Source of the DNA: KBS-83 sp036378335
GTDB lineage: Bacteria; Acidobacteriota; Terriglobia; Terriglobales; Acidobacteriaceae
NCBI GenBank assembly: GCA_036378335.1
Contig: DASUWP010000120.1
Coordinates: forward strand, 1 to 64,000
Direction: 5' to 3'
Length of the DNA: 64,000 bases
This document shows positions 55,301 to 64,000 of the stretch, one piece after another (position 1 is the first letter of the stretch; each line of letters opens with the position of its first letter). The position numbers and the translations under genes were made by a program. A model generated the notes under the pieces. It was not told the origin of the DNA. It did no database searches and saw only the letters and a list, made by a program, of their open reading frames with translations.

Positions 55301-55911
55301 TGCCCCGCCGCCAAAGCTTTCTTGATGTTCGCTTCGATCTCGTCGCGCGAGATCAGCCCTGCCGCCTCTTCCACCACCTTGCCATCACGGCCTACGTAGA
55401 ACGATGTGGGCAACACCTCGACTCCGCCATATGCCTTCGAAACCGCGTCATCGCCGAGCAGGACGGGATAGTTCACCCCAATCTTCTTTGCGAACTTGCC
55501 AATCTCAGAGCGGTCTTTTGCTTCATCCTCATCGACACCCAGAATCTCGAATCCCTGCGGGCCATATTGCTTGTGCAGCTCGACGAACCACGGCATCTCC
55601 AGCTTGCAAGGCACGCACCAGGTCGCCCAGAAGTTGATTAGCACCGCCTTGCCCTTGTACTCCGCGAGAGAGACCTTGCGCCCGTCCTGCGTCTTCAGCG
55701 TGAAGGACGGCGCCTTCTTTCCGCGGAGATTCGGCAAGCCTTCGTCAGAGGCAACATCCTGCTGCACAGTCTGGTTCGACTGGTCCAACAGCGTGACATG
55801 CGGCTGAGCTTTCTGCGCTGCGCGACGGCGCTGCAGGTTTTGATATCCCGACCAGGCCATCAGGCCCAGAGCAACAACCACCACGAGGATGACAATCAGA
55901 TTGCGCTTCAA
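55297..55911 (-). CDS. TlpA/ResA-like thioredoxin-family protein
   Basis: 204 residues. N-terminal membrane anchor (about 5-22), then a thioredoxin fold in the periplasm with active site WCVPC (Cys99, Cys102) inside the FWATWCVPCKLEMPWF pattern, a cis-Pro in VEVLPTSFYV, and the TlpA/AhpC-TSA N-terminal KAPSFTLKTQDG. Reduces or exchanges disulfides, for example in cytochrome c maturation. Upstream of and overlapping the DsbD-alpha-like gene. Confidence 0.93.
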   Translation of the reverse strand: MKRNLIVILVVVVALGLMAWSGYQNLQRRRAAQKAQPHVTLLDQSNQTVQQDVASDEGLPNLRGKKAPSFTLKTQDGRKVSLAEYKGKAVLINFWATWCVPCKLEMPWFVELHKQYGPQGFEILGVDEDEAKDRSEIGKFAKKIGVNYPVLLGDDAVSKAYGGVEVLPTSFYVGRDGKVVEEAAGLISRDEIEANIKKALAAGQ

Positions 55912-56017
55912 AGGTACCTTTCCAGGGGATCCGCCGCTTTCCGGGAACTCCTCATTTTATATGGACGCTCTGCAGATCGAACTCACGGCTACACCACGCG
56001 AAAAAACCGGGCGCTGC

Positions 56018-56023
56018 TATACT
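56018..56023 (+). promoter_or_regulatory. Candidate -10 (TATACT) for the second GNAT gene
   Basis: TATACT, 26 nt before the ATG at 56050. No clear -35. Confidence 0.4.
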
Positions 56024-56049
56024 GCCCCGGCGCCTGGAGCGGAACAGCG

Positions 56050-56460
56050 ATGCAGGAATATGAAATCGTCATGCGTAATCCGACTGTAGCGGAGTATTGT
56101 GAGCTCCGCGCCGGGGCGGGCCTTTCTCCGCGCAGTGAAGAGATTGTGCGTGTTGCGCTTGCCAACACGCTTTTCGCGGTTGTCGTCGAACACCGGGGCG
56201 CCGCGGTAGGGATGGGCCGTATCGTTGGCGATGGCGGCACCGTCTTTCAAGTAGCAGATATTGCCGTGCTTCCGGAACACCAGAAACGCGGCCTGGGCAA
56301 GCAGATCCTGGACGCCATCGATACATGGCTTCGCCAGAATGCGCGCCCCGGAGCATTCATCAATCTGTTCGCGGATCGCGATGTCGCACAGCTCTATGCT
56401 CGATACGGCTTCCGGCCGCGCGATCCAGACGAGCCGGGAATGTGTTACGTAATGGAGTGA
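56050..56460 (+). CDS. GNAT-family N-acetyltransferase
   Basis: 136 residues from the ATG at 56050; upstream in-frame sequence is antisense to tlpA. Motif A reads VADIAVLPEHQKRGLGKQIL (Q/R-x-x-G-x-G/A), preceded by strand MGRIVGDG and followed by INLFADRDVAQLYARYGF. Acyl acceptor unknown. Followed 48 nt later by kdsD, possibly co-transcribed. Confidence 0.9.
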   Translation: MQEYEIVMRNPTVAEYCELRAGAGLSPRSEEIVRVALANTLFAVVVEHRGAAVGMGRIVGDGGTVFQVADIAVLPEHQKRGLGKQILDAIDTWLRQNARPGAFINLFADRDVAQLYARYGFRPRDPDEPGMCYVME

Positions 56461-56508
56461 ACACGACGGCCATTTCTGGAAAACCGGGCCTGTCATCTCG
56501 CGCCCCGC

Positions 56509-57507
56509 ATGACTGAATCACTCGATCCCGCAAGCACCACGCCTGCAAGCCTGATTCGCACCCAGGCCGAGGGCCTGCTCGCGCTCGCAACGCGGCTAGA
56601 AGGCCCGATGGCAAAGCCCTTTGCCGCTGCCGTGGACCTGGTGCTGCGGTGCGGTGAGACGCGCGGCCGTGTCGTCGTTACCGGCATGGGCAAGAGCGGC
56701 ATCATTGCGCAGAAGATCGCTGCCACGCTCTCTTCCACCGGCACACCGGCACTTTTCCTCCATCCTGCCGAGGCACTCCATGGTGATCTCGGGATGCTGG
56801 CCAAAGGCGATCTCGTAATCGCTCTCTCCGCATCCGGCGAAACCGAGGAGATCCTGCGCCTGCTCGCCACGCTCAAGCGCATCGGCGACGCGCTCATCTC
56901 TTTCTGCTGCACTCTCGACTCGACGCTTGCCCGAGCGAGCGACATTGCGCTCGACTGCTCCGTTCCAAACGAAGCCTGCGGGCTGGGACTTGCGCCGACC
57001 GCCTCGACCACTGCCATGCTCGCGCTGGGCGATGCGCTGGCTATCGCAGTCTCGCTGCGCAAAGGCTTTCGCGCGGAAGATTTCGCCTCGCTGCATCCGG
57101 GCGGCAAACTGGGCAAAAAGCTCGCCTTCGTGCGCGACCTCATGCACACCGGCGATGCCCTGCCTTCCGTATCCGCTTCTACACCCATGAGTCAGGTGAT
57201 CTACGAGATGTCGCGCAAGAAGCTCGGGATCACAACTGTGCTCGACGGTGACACGCGGCTGATCGGCATCATCTCTGACGGCGATCTCCGCCGTCTGCTC
57301 GAAGGCCGCGGTCCCAATGCCCTCACGCTCAATGCGGGCGAAGCCATGAACTCCAGGCCGCAAACCATCGCCCCGGACGAGTTTGCCGCCCGTGGCCTCG
57401 CGATCATGGAAGAGCGCCGCATTACTTCGCTTGTGGTCACCGACTGCGAGCAGCGCGCCCTCGGCATCCTGCACCTGCACGATCTGTGGGGACTCGAACT
57501 GATTTAG
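56509..57507 (+). CDS. kdsD: D-arabinose 5-phosphate isomerase
   Basis: 332 residues. Converts ribulose 5-phosphate to arabinose 5-phosphate, the first step to KDO for LPS. An SIS domain (about 40-175: VVVTGMGKSGIIAQKIAATL, ALHGDLGML, LSASGETEEIL, LAPTASTTAMLALGDALA) is followed by two CBS domains (about 205-260 and 275-330). The full KdsD/KpsF architecture supports an LPS-type outer membrane, with LptE elsewhere in the window. No ribosome site near the ATG. Confidence 0.95.
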   Translation: MTESLDPASTTPASLIRTQAEGLLALATRLEGPMAKPFAAAVDLVLRCGETRGRVVVTGMGKSGIIAQKIAATLSSTGTPALFLHPAEALHGDLGMLAKGDLVIALSASGETEEILRLLATLKRIGDALISFCCTLDSTLARASDIALDCSVPNEACGLGLAPTASTTAMLALGDALAIAVSLRKGFRAEDFASLHPGGKLGKKLAFVRDLMHTGDALPSVSASTPMSQVIYEMSRKKLGITTVLDGDTRLIGIISDGDLRRLLEGRGPNALTLNAGEAMNSRPQTIAPDEFAARGLAIMEERRITSLVVTDCEQRALGILHLHDLWGLELI

Positions 57508-57730
57508 CAATGACGGCTAAGAAGCCGGTCAGCGGGCCCTTGCGGCGCAAGCGAGTCGGCAAATCAGCCAGGGGGCACACTTCCCCCCAAAAAACACCTC
57601 TGTCTGATCGGTATTACGCCGACCTCGCATCGCGACAAAGCCTCCTTGTCGGACTTGCCGACTTGCTGACTCGCCGACTCGCTCTCTTTCTCTCCCACCA
57701 CCAACCGCAGAATTGCACTAGCATGGGGGC
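57508..57730. other. Intergenic region with short tandem repeats
   Basis: 223 bp. A frame from the ATG at 57510 is open into the next gene but has no ribosome site or recognisable product. Contains the 8-bp repeat listed separately and a GGGGG...CCCCC inverted repeat near 57572-57589 followed by six A. Confidence 0.4.
57652..57683. repeat. Four tandem copies of an 8-bp unit
   Basis: GACTTGCC, GACTTGCT, GACTCGCC, GACTCGCT in immediate succession: a 16-bp unit itself repeated with one change. Ends 47 nt before the lipoprotein gene. Confidence 0.8.
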
Positions 57731-58669
57731 GTGCTGCGCGCGCGTTCCATCGCCGTCTCCATGGCGGCTCTGTTGATGATCGGCGGGTGCCAGCGCAAGC
57801 CTGCCCCGGTTGAGGCGCCACGTGCCTTCGTGCTGGCCGATGCCCTCGAACACTGGTATGGGCGCTTCGACCCGGTGACGCAAACCGCGCGCGCAAACCT
57901 GCCGGATCAACCCTCGGTCGATCTCGGCGGTTCCTGGTTCGCTCCAAAGGATCCGGTGGATATCGTCGTCATCTTTGACGCGGGCTATCTGCAGGCTGGC
58001 CACCCACGCCACGTAGTAGTCACCGCGGCTGTCCCCCATCGCAGTGACAAGCCCGGCCGCCCCGGAGACGACCTCTTCAACTGCTTCACATGCCGCCCTG
58101 TGATCGGCATGGCCGTCTTTACCCGTCGCCTGAACACCTGGCTTCTGGAAGACGAGAATGACGCCGTGGACGTGGCCGGCAGCCGCGGCCTGCCGCCCTC
58201 TATCAAGCTGGTCACACTAGGCGCGGACGTGCATGGCATTCGGCTGGAGAGCCATACGGAGGCCAGCGACTTTTCCAGCACCACGATGAGCCTGCTGGTG
58301 CCCTGGCAGGAGGATGTCGTACGCGCTTTTACCGGCGAGACCGCCTACAGCAATCGCAACGCCTGCGGTCCAGATAGCCCGCTGCGCGACCCCTGCTATG
58401 CCTGGCAGCGCACGGACACCTTCGCCGCGGTTCCCGGTCAGGATTACGACGATCTTGTCCTGACCGGCAGCGGCACCCAGCCTCCGCCCGATGTCGAGAC
58501 GCCGACCAAGGTGGCGCTTGCGAGGCTCACGCGCGGTCAGCGCAAACAGAAGCCCGTGACTCCGGCCATCCCCGTCGCAATTCCCTACACCAGCGTAGAG
58601 CGGCTCCGTTTCCGTGATGGCAAATATCTCCCGCTCCCGGATACCGACGCGACTGTCCCCGCACACTGA
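57731..58669 (+). CDS. Lipoprotein of unknown function
   Basis: 312 residues with a GTG start and no ribosome site; TAGCAT lies 6 nt before it. Lipobox LMIGGC (Cys20). The mature protein has two Cys-containing motifs (NCFTCRP; NACGPDSPLRDPCYAW) and strand-rich sequence; a C-terminal basic stretch RLTRGQRKQKP. No family recognised. Position gives no functional clue. Confidence 0.7.
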   Translation: MLRARSIAVSMAALLMIGGCQRKPAPVEAPRAFVLADALEHWYGRFDPVTQTARANLPDQPSVDLGGSWFAPKDPVDIVVIFDAGYLQAGHPRHVVVTAAVPHRSDKPGRPGDDLFNCFTCRPVIGMAVFTRRLNTWLLEDENDAVDVAGSRGLPPSIKLVTLGADVHGIRLESHTEASDFSSTTMSLLVPWQEDVVRAFTGETAYSNRNACGPDSPLRDPCYAWQRTDTFAAVPGQDYDDLVLTGSGTQPPPDVETPTKVALARLTRGQRKQKPVTPAIPVAIPYTSVERLRFRDGKYLPLPDTDATVPAH

Positions 58670-58694
58670 TGGTTCACGAACGCTGAAGAACGGG

Positions 58695-59138
58695 TCAGGG
58701 CGCTCCCGGCGCCACTACAGACAACGTCAGTGTCTGGGTGTGGGTGATGGAGCTCGAAGCCAGGGGATTCCCCGACACTCCGGTCGCTGTCAAGGTCACC
58801 GGCGCGCTGGTGATGGAAGCATTCGTCGCGGCTGTCAATTCAAACGTCTGCGGCGAACCGATGCCCACTGTGGCGGATCCGGGCGCAACTCCGACGGCCG
58901 GGGGGAGGCCGCTCAGCACGAGTGTGATGCTTCCCGAGGAACCATGCACCGCCGTGACCTGGAACTGGATGGGCGTCGTCCCGCCCTGTGTGACGCTGGC
59001 GCTAGCCGTCTGACCGCTCGCCAGCGATAATGCAAAATCGGGCGGCCCATTGTTGCCGCAGGCAGCCAGAGCGAAGAGGAGAGCACAAGCCGCCGCCGTG
59101 ATCCACGCATTCCAAAGACTGCGCCGCCGCCCACGCAT
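58695..59138 (-). CDS. Lipoprotein with Ig-like domain
   Basis: 147 residues. Lipobox ALAAC (Cys27). The mature part (about 36-147) is a Ser/Thr/Gly/Val-rich beta-sandwich pattern: DFALSLASGQTASASVTQGG, then SGSITLVLSGLPPAVG, typical of the Ig-like or cadherin-like repeats of acidobacterial surface proteins. Single domain; probably a small adhesin or envelope component. Divergent from proS. Confidence 0.75.
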   Translation of the reverse strand: MRGRRRSLWNAWITAAACALLFALAACGNNGPPDFALSLASGQTASASVTQGGTTPIQFQVTAVHGSSGSITLVLSGLPPAVGVAPGSATVGIGSPQTFELTAATNASITSAPVTLTATGVSGNPLASSSITHTQTLTLSVVAPGAP

Positions 59139-59311
59139 TCGTCCGAGATTCCTCCGCTCGTTTGGCTGCCAATTGGGATGCAGCTTTCCGCCGCTGTGCC
59201 CCAGTCATCATAAGCGCCGCACTTCGAACCATGCAGCCGCGCCTTCGATACACTATCAACACCGCTCGATTCACTCATTCAGAGCCGAAAGAACACGAGA
59301 TTCCTATCCGC

Positions 59312-61075
59312 ATGCATCGTTGGTCCCAGCTTTTTATCCCCACACTCCGTGAGGCTCCGGCCGATGCCGAGGTTGCCAGCCACAAGTTCCTGCTCCGCTC
59401 CGGCTACATCCGTCAGCTCAGCGCCGGTGTCTACTCGTATCTCCTGCTCGGCCAGCGATCGCTAAACAAGATCATTGCCATTGTCCGCAACGAGATGGAT
59501 AAGATTGGCCAGGAGTTTTTTCTGCCCGCCCTGTTGCCGCGCGACCTCCTGGAGGAGAGCGGGCGCTGGACTATCTTCGGCGACAACCTGTTTCGTCTAA
59601 AGGACCGCAAGGGCGCCGACGTGTGCCTGGGCATGACCCACGAAGAGGTCGTGACCTCGATTGCGCGCAACGAGCTGCGTAGCTACAAGCAGTTGCCGCA
59701 GATCTGGTATCAGATCCAGACAAAATTCCGCGATGAACCCCGCCCCAGGTCGGGCCTGTTGCGCGTCCGCCAGTTCACCATGAAGGACGCCTACTCCTTC
59801 GACATGGATGCCGCCGGCCTGGACGAAAGCTATCGCAAGCACGACCAGACGTATCGCGCGATCTTTACGCGCTGCGGTCTGTCCTTCATCGTGGTCGAGG
59901 CGGATTCCGGCGCCATGGGCGGCTCCGGATCGCAGGAATTCATGGTCTACACCGATGCCGGCGAAGACCTGATCGCCTCCTGCGCCCAGTGCGGCTACGC
60001 GGCCAATATCGAAAAGGCCACCTCGAAGCTCGTGCCGGTCGAAGATCTCGCTCCCACCGGCGACGGCAAGCCCGAGCGCATCCATACCCCCGGCAAGGCC
60101 GCGATTGCGGACATCGTCGCCTTCCTGAATATGCTTCCCCAGCACGACATCAAGGCTCTCGCCTACATGGCTCTTGGCAACAACGGCAAGTGGAAGCCCA
60201 TTGCCGTCTTCCTGCGCGGCGACCACTCGGTGAATGAGGCCAAACTCCTCAACGTTACCGGCGCGCGTGAGCTGCGCTACATGGAGACGGAGGAGCTGCA
60301 GACCTGGTTCAAAGGACCGGCCGGCTATCTCGGCCCGGTGGGCCTGTCTGCGGCCAAGGAGGCTCTAGGTGAGGACCTCACGATGGTGCTGGACACAGCC
60401 CTCGAAGGCCGCCGCAACATGGTCGCCGGCGCGAACGAACTCGACTACCACTACCGCAACATCACCCCTGGCCGCGACTTCACGCCCACCGTCACCGCGG
60501 ACATCCGCAACGCAGAGGAGGGCGAGGGCTGCCCCGATTGCGGCGCGCCGCTCCGGGTGGCCAAGGCAGTCGAGATCGGTCACATTTTCAAGCTTGGCAA
60601 CCGCTATTCGGAATCGATGGGCGCCCGCGTCCTCGACGCCGAAGGCCAGGAGGTCATCCTCACCATGGGCTGCTACGGGATCGGCATGGAGCGCATCCTT
60701 ACCGCCGCCGTCGAGCAGAACCATGATGACAACGGCTTCTGGTTGCCGCCATCCATCGCGCCCTTCGATGTCATCGTCACCGTCACCAACATCACCGACG
60801 TCGCCCTGCTCTCGACCGGGGAGAAGCTGGCTCGCGACCTGGAAGCTGCCGGGTTCGATGTCCTGCTCGACGACCGGGATGAGCGTGCCGGGGTCAAATT
60901 CAAGGATGCCGACCTGATCGGCGTCCCCTACCGCATCAATGTCGGCAAGAAGGCAGCAGAAGGCCTGGTGGAACTGGTGACCCGGGCTACCGCCGGGGAC
61001 AGATCCGCCACCCGCGACCTGTCTTTGGACGATGTCGCCGCCTCCTTGCGCCAGGAGTACCAAAAGAGTGCCTAA
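59312..61075 (+). CDS. proS: Prolyl-tRNA synthetase
   Basis: 587 residues from the ATG at 59312, where the family begins (MHRWSQLFIPTLREAPADAE); upstream in-frame sequence is not family-like. Class II motifs: motif 2 in QTKFRDEPRPRSGLLRVRQF and motif 3 in MGCYGIGMERIL. The insertion domain (about 225-410) carries the YbaK-like editing fold expected of bacterial-type ProRS. C-terminal anticodon-binding domain intact. Confidence 0.97.
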   Translation: MHRWSQLFIPTLREAPADAEVASHKFLLRSGYIRQLSAGVYSYLLLGQRSLNKIIAIVRNEMDKIGQEFFLPALLPRDLLEESGRWTIFGDNLFRLKDRKGADVCLGMTHEEVVTSIARNELRSYKQLPQIWYQIQTKFRDEPRPRSGLLRVRQFTMKDAYSFDMDAAGLDESYRKHDQTYRAIFTRCGLSFIVVEADSGAMGGSGSQEFMVYTDAGEDLIASCAQCGYAANIEKATSKLVPVEDLAPTGDGKPERIHTPGKAAIADIVAFLNMLPQHDIKALAYMALGNNGKWKPIAVFLRGDHSVNEAKLLNVTGARELRYMETEELQTWFKGPAGYLGPVGLSAAKEALGEDLTMVLDTALEGRRNMVAGANELDYHYRNITPGRDFTPTVTADIRNAEEGEGCPDCGAPLRVAKAVEIGHIFKLGNRYSESMGARVLDAEGQEVILTMGCYGIGMERILTAAVEQNHDDNGFWLPPSIAPFDVIVTVTNITDVALLSTGEKLARDLEAAGFDVLLDDRDERAGVKFKDADLIGVPYRINVGKKAAEGLVELVTRATAGDRSATRDLSLDDVAASLRQEYQKSA

Positions 61076-61171
61076 TCAAGCCGGCACAGTGGTCAAAGCT
61101 GCGTCTACTCTAAAGAGATACGTGCTGGCCGCAGCTTTGCCGGCACCAGCAGGAAGATCGGTACATACCCT

Positions 61172-63865
61172 TTGGCAGTGAAACTCAAGCTCCCGCCCAA
61201 CCGCAGCATCGCCGAAAAACCCGTATGGGAGACGGCGCTGATCATTGTCTGCATCGTATTCACGTTCACGCTGCTCATCGTGGGCATCACGTTCAGCTAC
61301 TACTCCAGCAAGTACAAGCAGGTCGTGAATGAGAGGCTGGCGAAGCCTCTCTTCAACCAAACGCCACGAATTTACGCCGCGCCGCGCGAGGTCCGCGTGG
61401 GCCAGAAGCTCACGGCCGGCTCTATCGCCCAGCAGTTACGAACTGCCGGCTACACTCCGCCCGGCAGCAACGCCTCGCCTATGGGTACCTACGAGCTTCG
61501 CGGGGACACCATCGTTGTGCACCCCGGCGCCCAGTCCTACCATTCGCAGGAAGGCGCCACCATCTCCTTCGAGAATGGCATGGTCACCAGCATCTCTGGC
61601 GATGCGAACCAGCAGTTGTCCGCTTACGAGCTTGAGCCGCAACTCATCACCAGCCTCTCGGAGGGAGCGAACCGGGCCAAGCGCCGCCTCGTCACTTACG
61701 ACGAGCTGCCCCCTGACCTGGTCAAAGCCGTCACGTCCATAGAAGACAGGCGCTTCTTCTCCCACAGCGGCGTCGATTACATTTCGCTGCTCGGCTGGAT
61801 TTATCACGATCTCATCGGGGACCGCCGCTACCGGGGCGGCGCGTCTACCATCACCATGCAGCTCTCGCGCAACTTCTTTGATCTGACGCGAGCGCGAAGC
61901 ATGCGGCGCAAGATCATCGAGACGGCCATTACCTTCCAGCTTGAACACCGCTACACCAAGCAGGAGATCTTCCAGATGTACGCCAACGAGATTCCTCTTG
62001 GGCAGCAGGGCTCGTTCGGCATCTACGGCATGGGCGAGGCGGCGCAGGCCTATTTCGGCAAGGATGTCCGCCAGCTCGATCTCGCAGAATGCGCGCTGCT
62101 CGCCGGCATGATCCAGCAGCCGAGCGCGCTGAATCCCTACCACCACGGGGGCAAACGCGCGATTGCGCGACGCAACGTCGTCCTTGGCGCGATGGTGGAA
62201 ACCCATGCCATCACGGAGGCTCAGGCCGAGGCCGCGCGCCATGAGCCTCTGCGCCTCGCCCCCGGCAGCATCGACGGCGGCCTGGCCCCTTATTTCATCG
62301 ATATCGTCCACGACCAGATCGTCCGCAACTACGGCGAGCAGCAATACAGCTCCCAGGGACTCCGCGTGTACAGCTCGCTCGATCCTGATCTGCAGGAAGT
62401 GGCCAACAATGCCGTTGGAGAAGGCATGAAGGTCGTGGACGAACTGGTCGCAAAACGCCGAGCAAAATCCAAGCATCCCGAAACAATCGCCAGTCCTCAG
62501 GTGGCGCTGGTGGCGCTCAATCCGCATACCGGACAAATCCTGGCGCTGGTCGGTGGACGCAACTACGGCATCTCTCAGCTCAACCATGCCGTTGCTCACC
62601 GGCCCACCGGCTCGATCTTCAAGCCCTTCGTCTATGCCGCGGCCTTCAACACATCGCTCGCCGGCACACAGCTCACCACCCCACCCGCTGTCGTGGAAAC
62701 GGCGGCCGATGCTAATGCCAATGACGGCAGCAGCGTCGTCGGCGATCCGCAGCAGAGCGGCGCAACCCCGCCGCCCACCGATCCCGGTTTGCGTCACGGC
62801 TTGTTCACCGAAGTCACCCTGCTCAACAGCGACCCGCAGACCTTCGAGGGCGGCTACTCTCCACGCAACTACGGCCACCATGGCACGGGCGAAGTGACCG
62901 CCCGCTTTGCATTGCAGTACTCCCTGAACAATGCCACCGTGGAGTTGGCCCAGATGGTCGGCTACGACAACGTAGCTGCACTGGCCCGCGATGCCGGAAT
63001 CACCGACGCGAAGGGCACGCCGGCTATTGCGCTCGGTGCCTATAGCGCCACCCCCATCGATATGGCCGGCGCCTATACGAGCTTCGCCAATAACGGCACC
63101 CGCATTATCCCCTGGGAGATCGCTTCGGTACGTGCCGCGAATGGCGACCCCATTAGTGACCACCAGCCTGACATGAAGCCGATCCTCGACCCCCGCATCG
63201 CTTATCTCACCACCAACATGCTGCAGAACGTGATGAACGCGGGCACCGCGGCAGGCGTGCGCAGCCGCGGCTTCCAGGCCCCCGCCGCGGGCAAGACCGG
63301 CACCTCGCGTGACGCATGGTTCGCCGGCTACACCTCCAACCTCATCTGCGTCATCTGGGTGGGAAACGACGATTACTCCGACATCAAGCTCGAAGGCGCG
63401 CATGCTGCCGCACCGATCTGGGCCGAGTTCATGAAGCATGCGGTCGAGCTTCCCCAGTACTCGGACACGCGTGACTTCCCTATCCCCCAGGGCGTCAATC
63501 TGGTGAAGCTCGACAAGAACACCAACCTGCTGGCGGACCCAACCTGCCCCGAGGACTACTACGCCGCCTTCCTCGACGGCACCGCCCCCAACAACACCTG
63601 CTCCCATCCCAACGGGGACCAGCGGAACTTTTTCCAGAAGATCTTCGGACTGGGTGCGCCGCCCCAGCAGCCGCTTCCTCCGCGCAGCGGACCCACCGTC
63701 CTGCCGCCCGGCCAGCAGCAACAGCCTGGAAATCCCGGCATTCAGAACGCTCAGAACGGGGAACAGGAGCAGCCGAAGCCCAAAAAGCGCGGCTTCTTCA
63801 GCCGGCTCTTCGGTGGGGGTAAGAAGGACGACCAGCAGCAACAGCAGCAGCAGAACCCGCAATGA
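61172..63865 (+). CDS. Class A penicillin-binding protein (PBP1-type)
   Basis: 897 residues from a TTG at 61172; a GTG 6 nt later is equally possible. Bifunctional murein polymerase. Membrane helix (about 20-45), a UB2H-like linker (about 60-150), GT51 transglycosylase (about 160-340; Glu191 in SIEDRRFFSHSG, GGASTITMQLSRNF), and transpeptidase with S481-IFK, SLN (584-586) and KTG (708-710). The last roughly 95 residues are Pro/Gln/Lys-rich, ending in a seven-Gln run, which is unusual. With mreBCD at the other end the window carries both wall-synthesis systems. Confidence 0.95.
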   Translation: MAVKLKLPPNRSIAEKPVWETALIIVCIVFTFTLLIVGITFSYYSSKYKQVVNERLAKPLFNQTPRIYAAPREVRVGQKLTAGSIAQQLRTAGYTPPGSNASPMGTYELRGDTIVVHPGAQSYHSQEGATISFENGMVTSISGDANQQLSAYELEPQLITSLSEGANRAKRRLVTYDELPPDLVKAVTSIEDRRFFSHSGVDYISLLGWIYHDLIGDRRYRGGASTITMQLSRNFFDLTRARSMRRKIIETAITFQLEHRYTKQEIFQMYANEIPLGQQGSFGIYGMGEAAQAYFGKDVRQLDLAECALLAGMIQQPSALNPYHHGGKRAIARRNVVLGAMVETHAITEAQAEAARHEPLRLAPGSIDGGLAPYFIDIVHDQIVRNYGEQQYSSQGLRVYSSLDPDLQEVANNAVGEGMKVVDELVAKRRAKSKHPETIASPQVALVALNPHTGQILALVGGRNYGISQLNHAVAHRPTGSIFKPFVYAAAFNTSLAGTQLTTPPAVVETAADANANDGSSVVGDPQQSGATPPPTDPGLRHGLFTEVTLLNSDPQTFEGGYSPRNYGHHGTGEVTARFALQYSLNNATVELAQMVGYDNVAALARDAGITDAKGTPAIALGAYSATPIDMAGAYTSFANNGTRIIPWEIASVRAANGDPISDHQPDMKPILDPRIAYLTTNMLQNVMNAGTAAGVRSRGFQAPAAGKTGTSRDAWFAGYTSNLICVIWVGNDDYSDIKLEGAHAAAPIWAEFMKHAVELPQYSDTRDFPIPQGVNLVKLDKNTNLLADPTCPEDYYAAFLDGTAPNNTCSHPNGDQRNFFQKIFGLGAPPQQPLPPRSGPTVLPPGQQQQPGNPGIQNAQNGEQEQPKPKKRGFFSRLFGGGKKDDQQQQQQQNPQ

Positions 63866-63955
63866 TCTGCTCCGGGCCAGGACGCAAAATAGCTGGGATT
63901 TGAGTGGTATTTGCTGGCTATTCATGCGATACTAAGCTGTCAGGAGGATGCCGCT

Positions 63956-64000
63956 ATGGCCATCATGGCAATGCCCCGCCCGGACCTCGCTGCGCATCGC
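63956..64000 (+). CDS. Start of an unidentified gene, cut by the window end
   Basis: Fifteen codons (MAIMAMPRPDLAAHR) from an ATG with a perfect AGGAGG 8 nt upstream. A GATACT hexamer at 63928-63933 may be its -10. Too short to identify. Confidence 0.55.
   Translation, partial: MAIMAMPRPDLAAHR

Noticed and set aside
57510..57776. Possible gene between kdsD and the lipoprotein
   Set aside because: No ribosome site, the product includes the tandem repeat and overlaps the lipoprotein start out of frame.
61436..63925. 829-codon open frame antisense to the class A PBP
   Set aside because: Shadow frame caused by GC-rich codon bias. The plus strand encodes a full PBP with all catalytic motifs, and the antisense product has no domain pattern.

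Overview
The window reads as a chromosomal core segment of a GC-rich, diderm, soil-type bacterium. The best fit is Acidobacteriota (Terriglobales/Acidobacteriaceae). This is inferred from gene content and style, since no marker search could be run: LptE, KdsD and BamA-type outer-membrane biology, twin secreted M13 peptidases, many secreted peptidases and lipoproteins, a membrane-anchored MutS-like ATPase, and an NtrY/NtrX pair. Coding density is high on both strands. I see no rRNA, tRNA, insertion sequence, prophage or CRISPR array.

Layout. 1-3105 (minus): cell-shape operon mreB-mreC-mreD and the first codons of the next gene (probably mrdA). 3296-6560: DUF488 protein, a two-gene stress operon (glycine-zipper stress protein, BON protein) with a clear terminator, a zinc metallopeptidase and a small membrane protein. 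6690-9362: aldehyde dehydrogenase and alanine dehydrogenase. 9427-14340: glycine-zipper lipoprotein, then ntrY-ntrX plus a lipoprotein whose start abuts the ntrX stop. 14344-18349 (minus): phoH, ybeY, a CBS/CorC membrane protein and era. 18812-19087: rpsT with a textbook promoter and terminator. 19139-27697: secreted hypothetical, two tandem M13 peptidases, a LysR-YeiH pair and a DMT transporter. 28165-34398 (minus): tilS, ftsH, lptE, holA, mgtC. 34473-36778: GNAT, TetR/azoreductase with an operator-like inverted repeat, DoxX. 37481-38869: ispD-ispF. 38892-42535: amidohydrolase and M14 peptidase.

The most distinctive block is 42751-46360. An XRE-type regulator has a sigma70-like promoter carrying two AT-rich palindromes whose centres lie exactly 21 bp apart. 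It is followed within 3 nt by a histidine-rich NfeD-like membrane protein, then flotillin and PspA/IM30. This looks like a self-regulated membrane-remodelling or membrane-stress module. Next come a GT-C type membrane protein (46472-48100) and a Panacea-domain (DUF4065) gene overlapping a two-helix membrane protein by 4 nt (48165-49045), a candidate toxin-antitoxin or defence pair.

49127-64000 holds a Pro-rich membrane protein, gltX overlapping a membrane-tethered MutS-like ATPase, an M28 peptidase, an orphan DsbD-alpha/TlpA redox pair, GNAT, kdsD, two lipoproteins, proS, a class A PBP and the start of a further gene. A -10 hexamer TATACT recurs upstream of at least six genes. In three places a -10 element sits only 7-9 nt before the start codon, suggesting leaderless transcripts.
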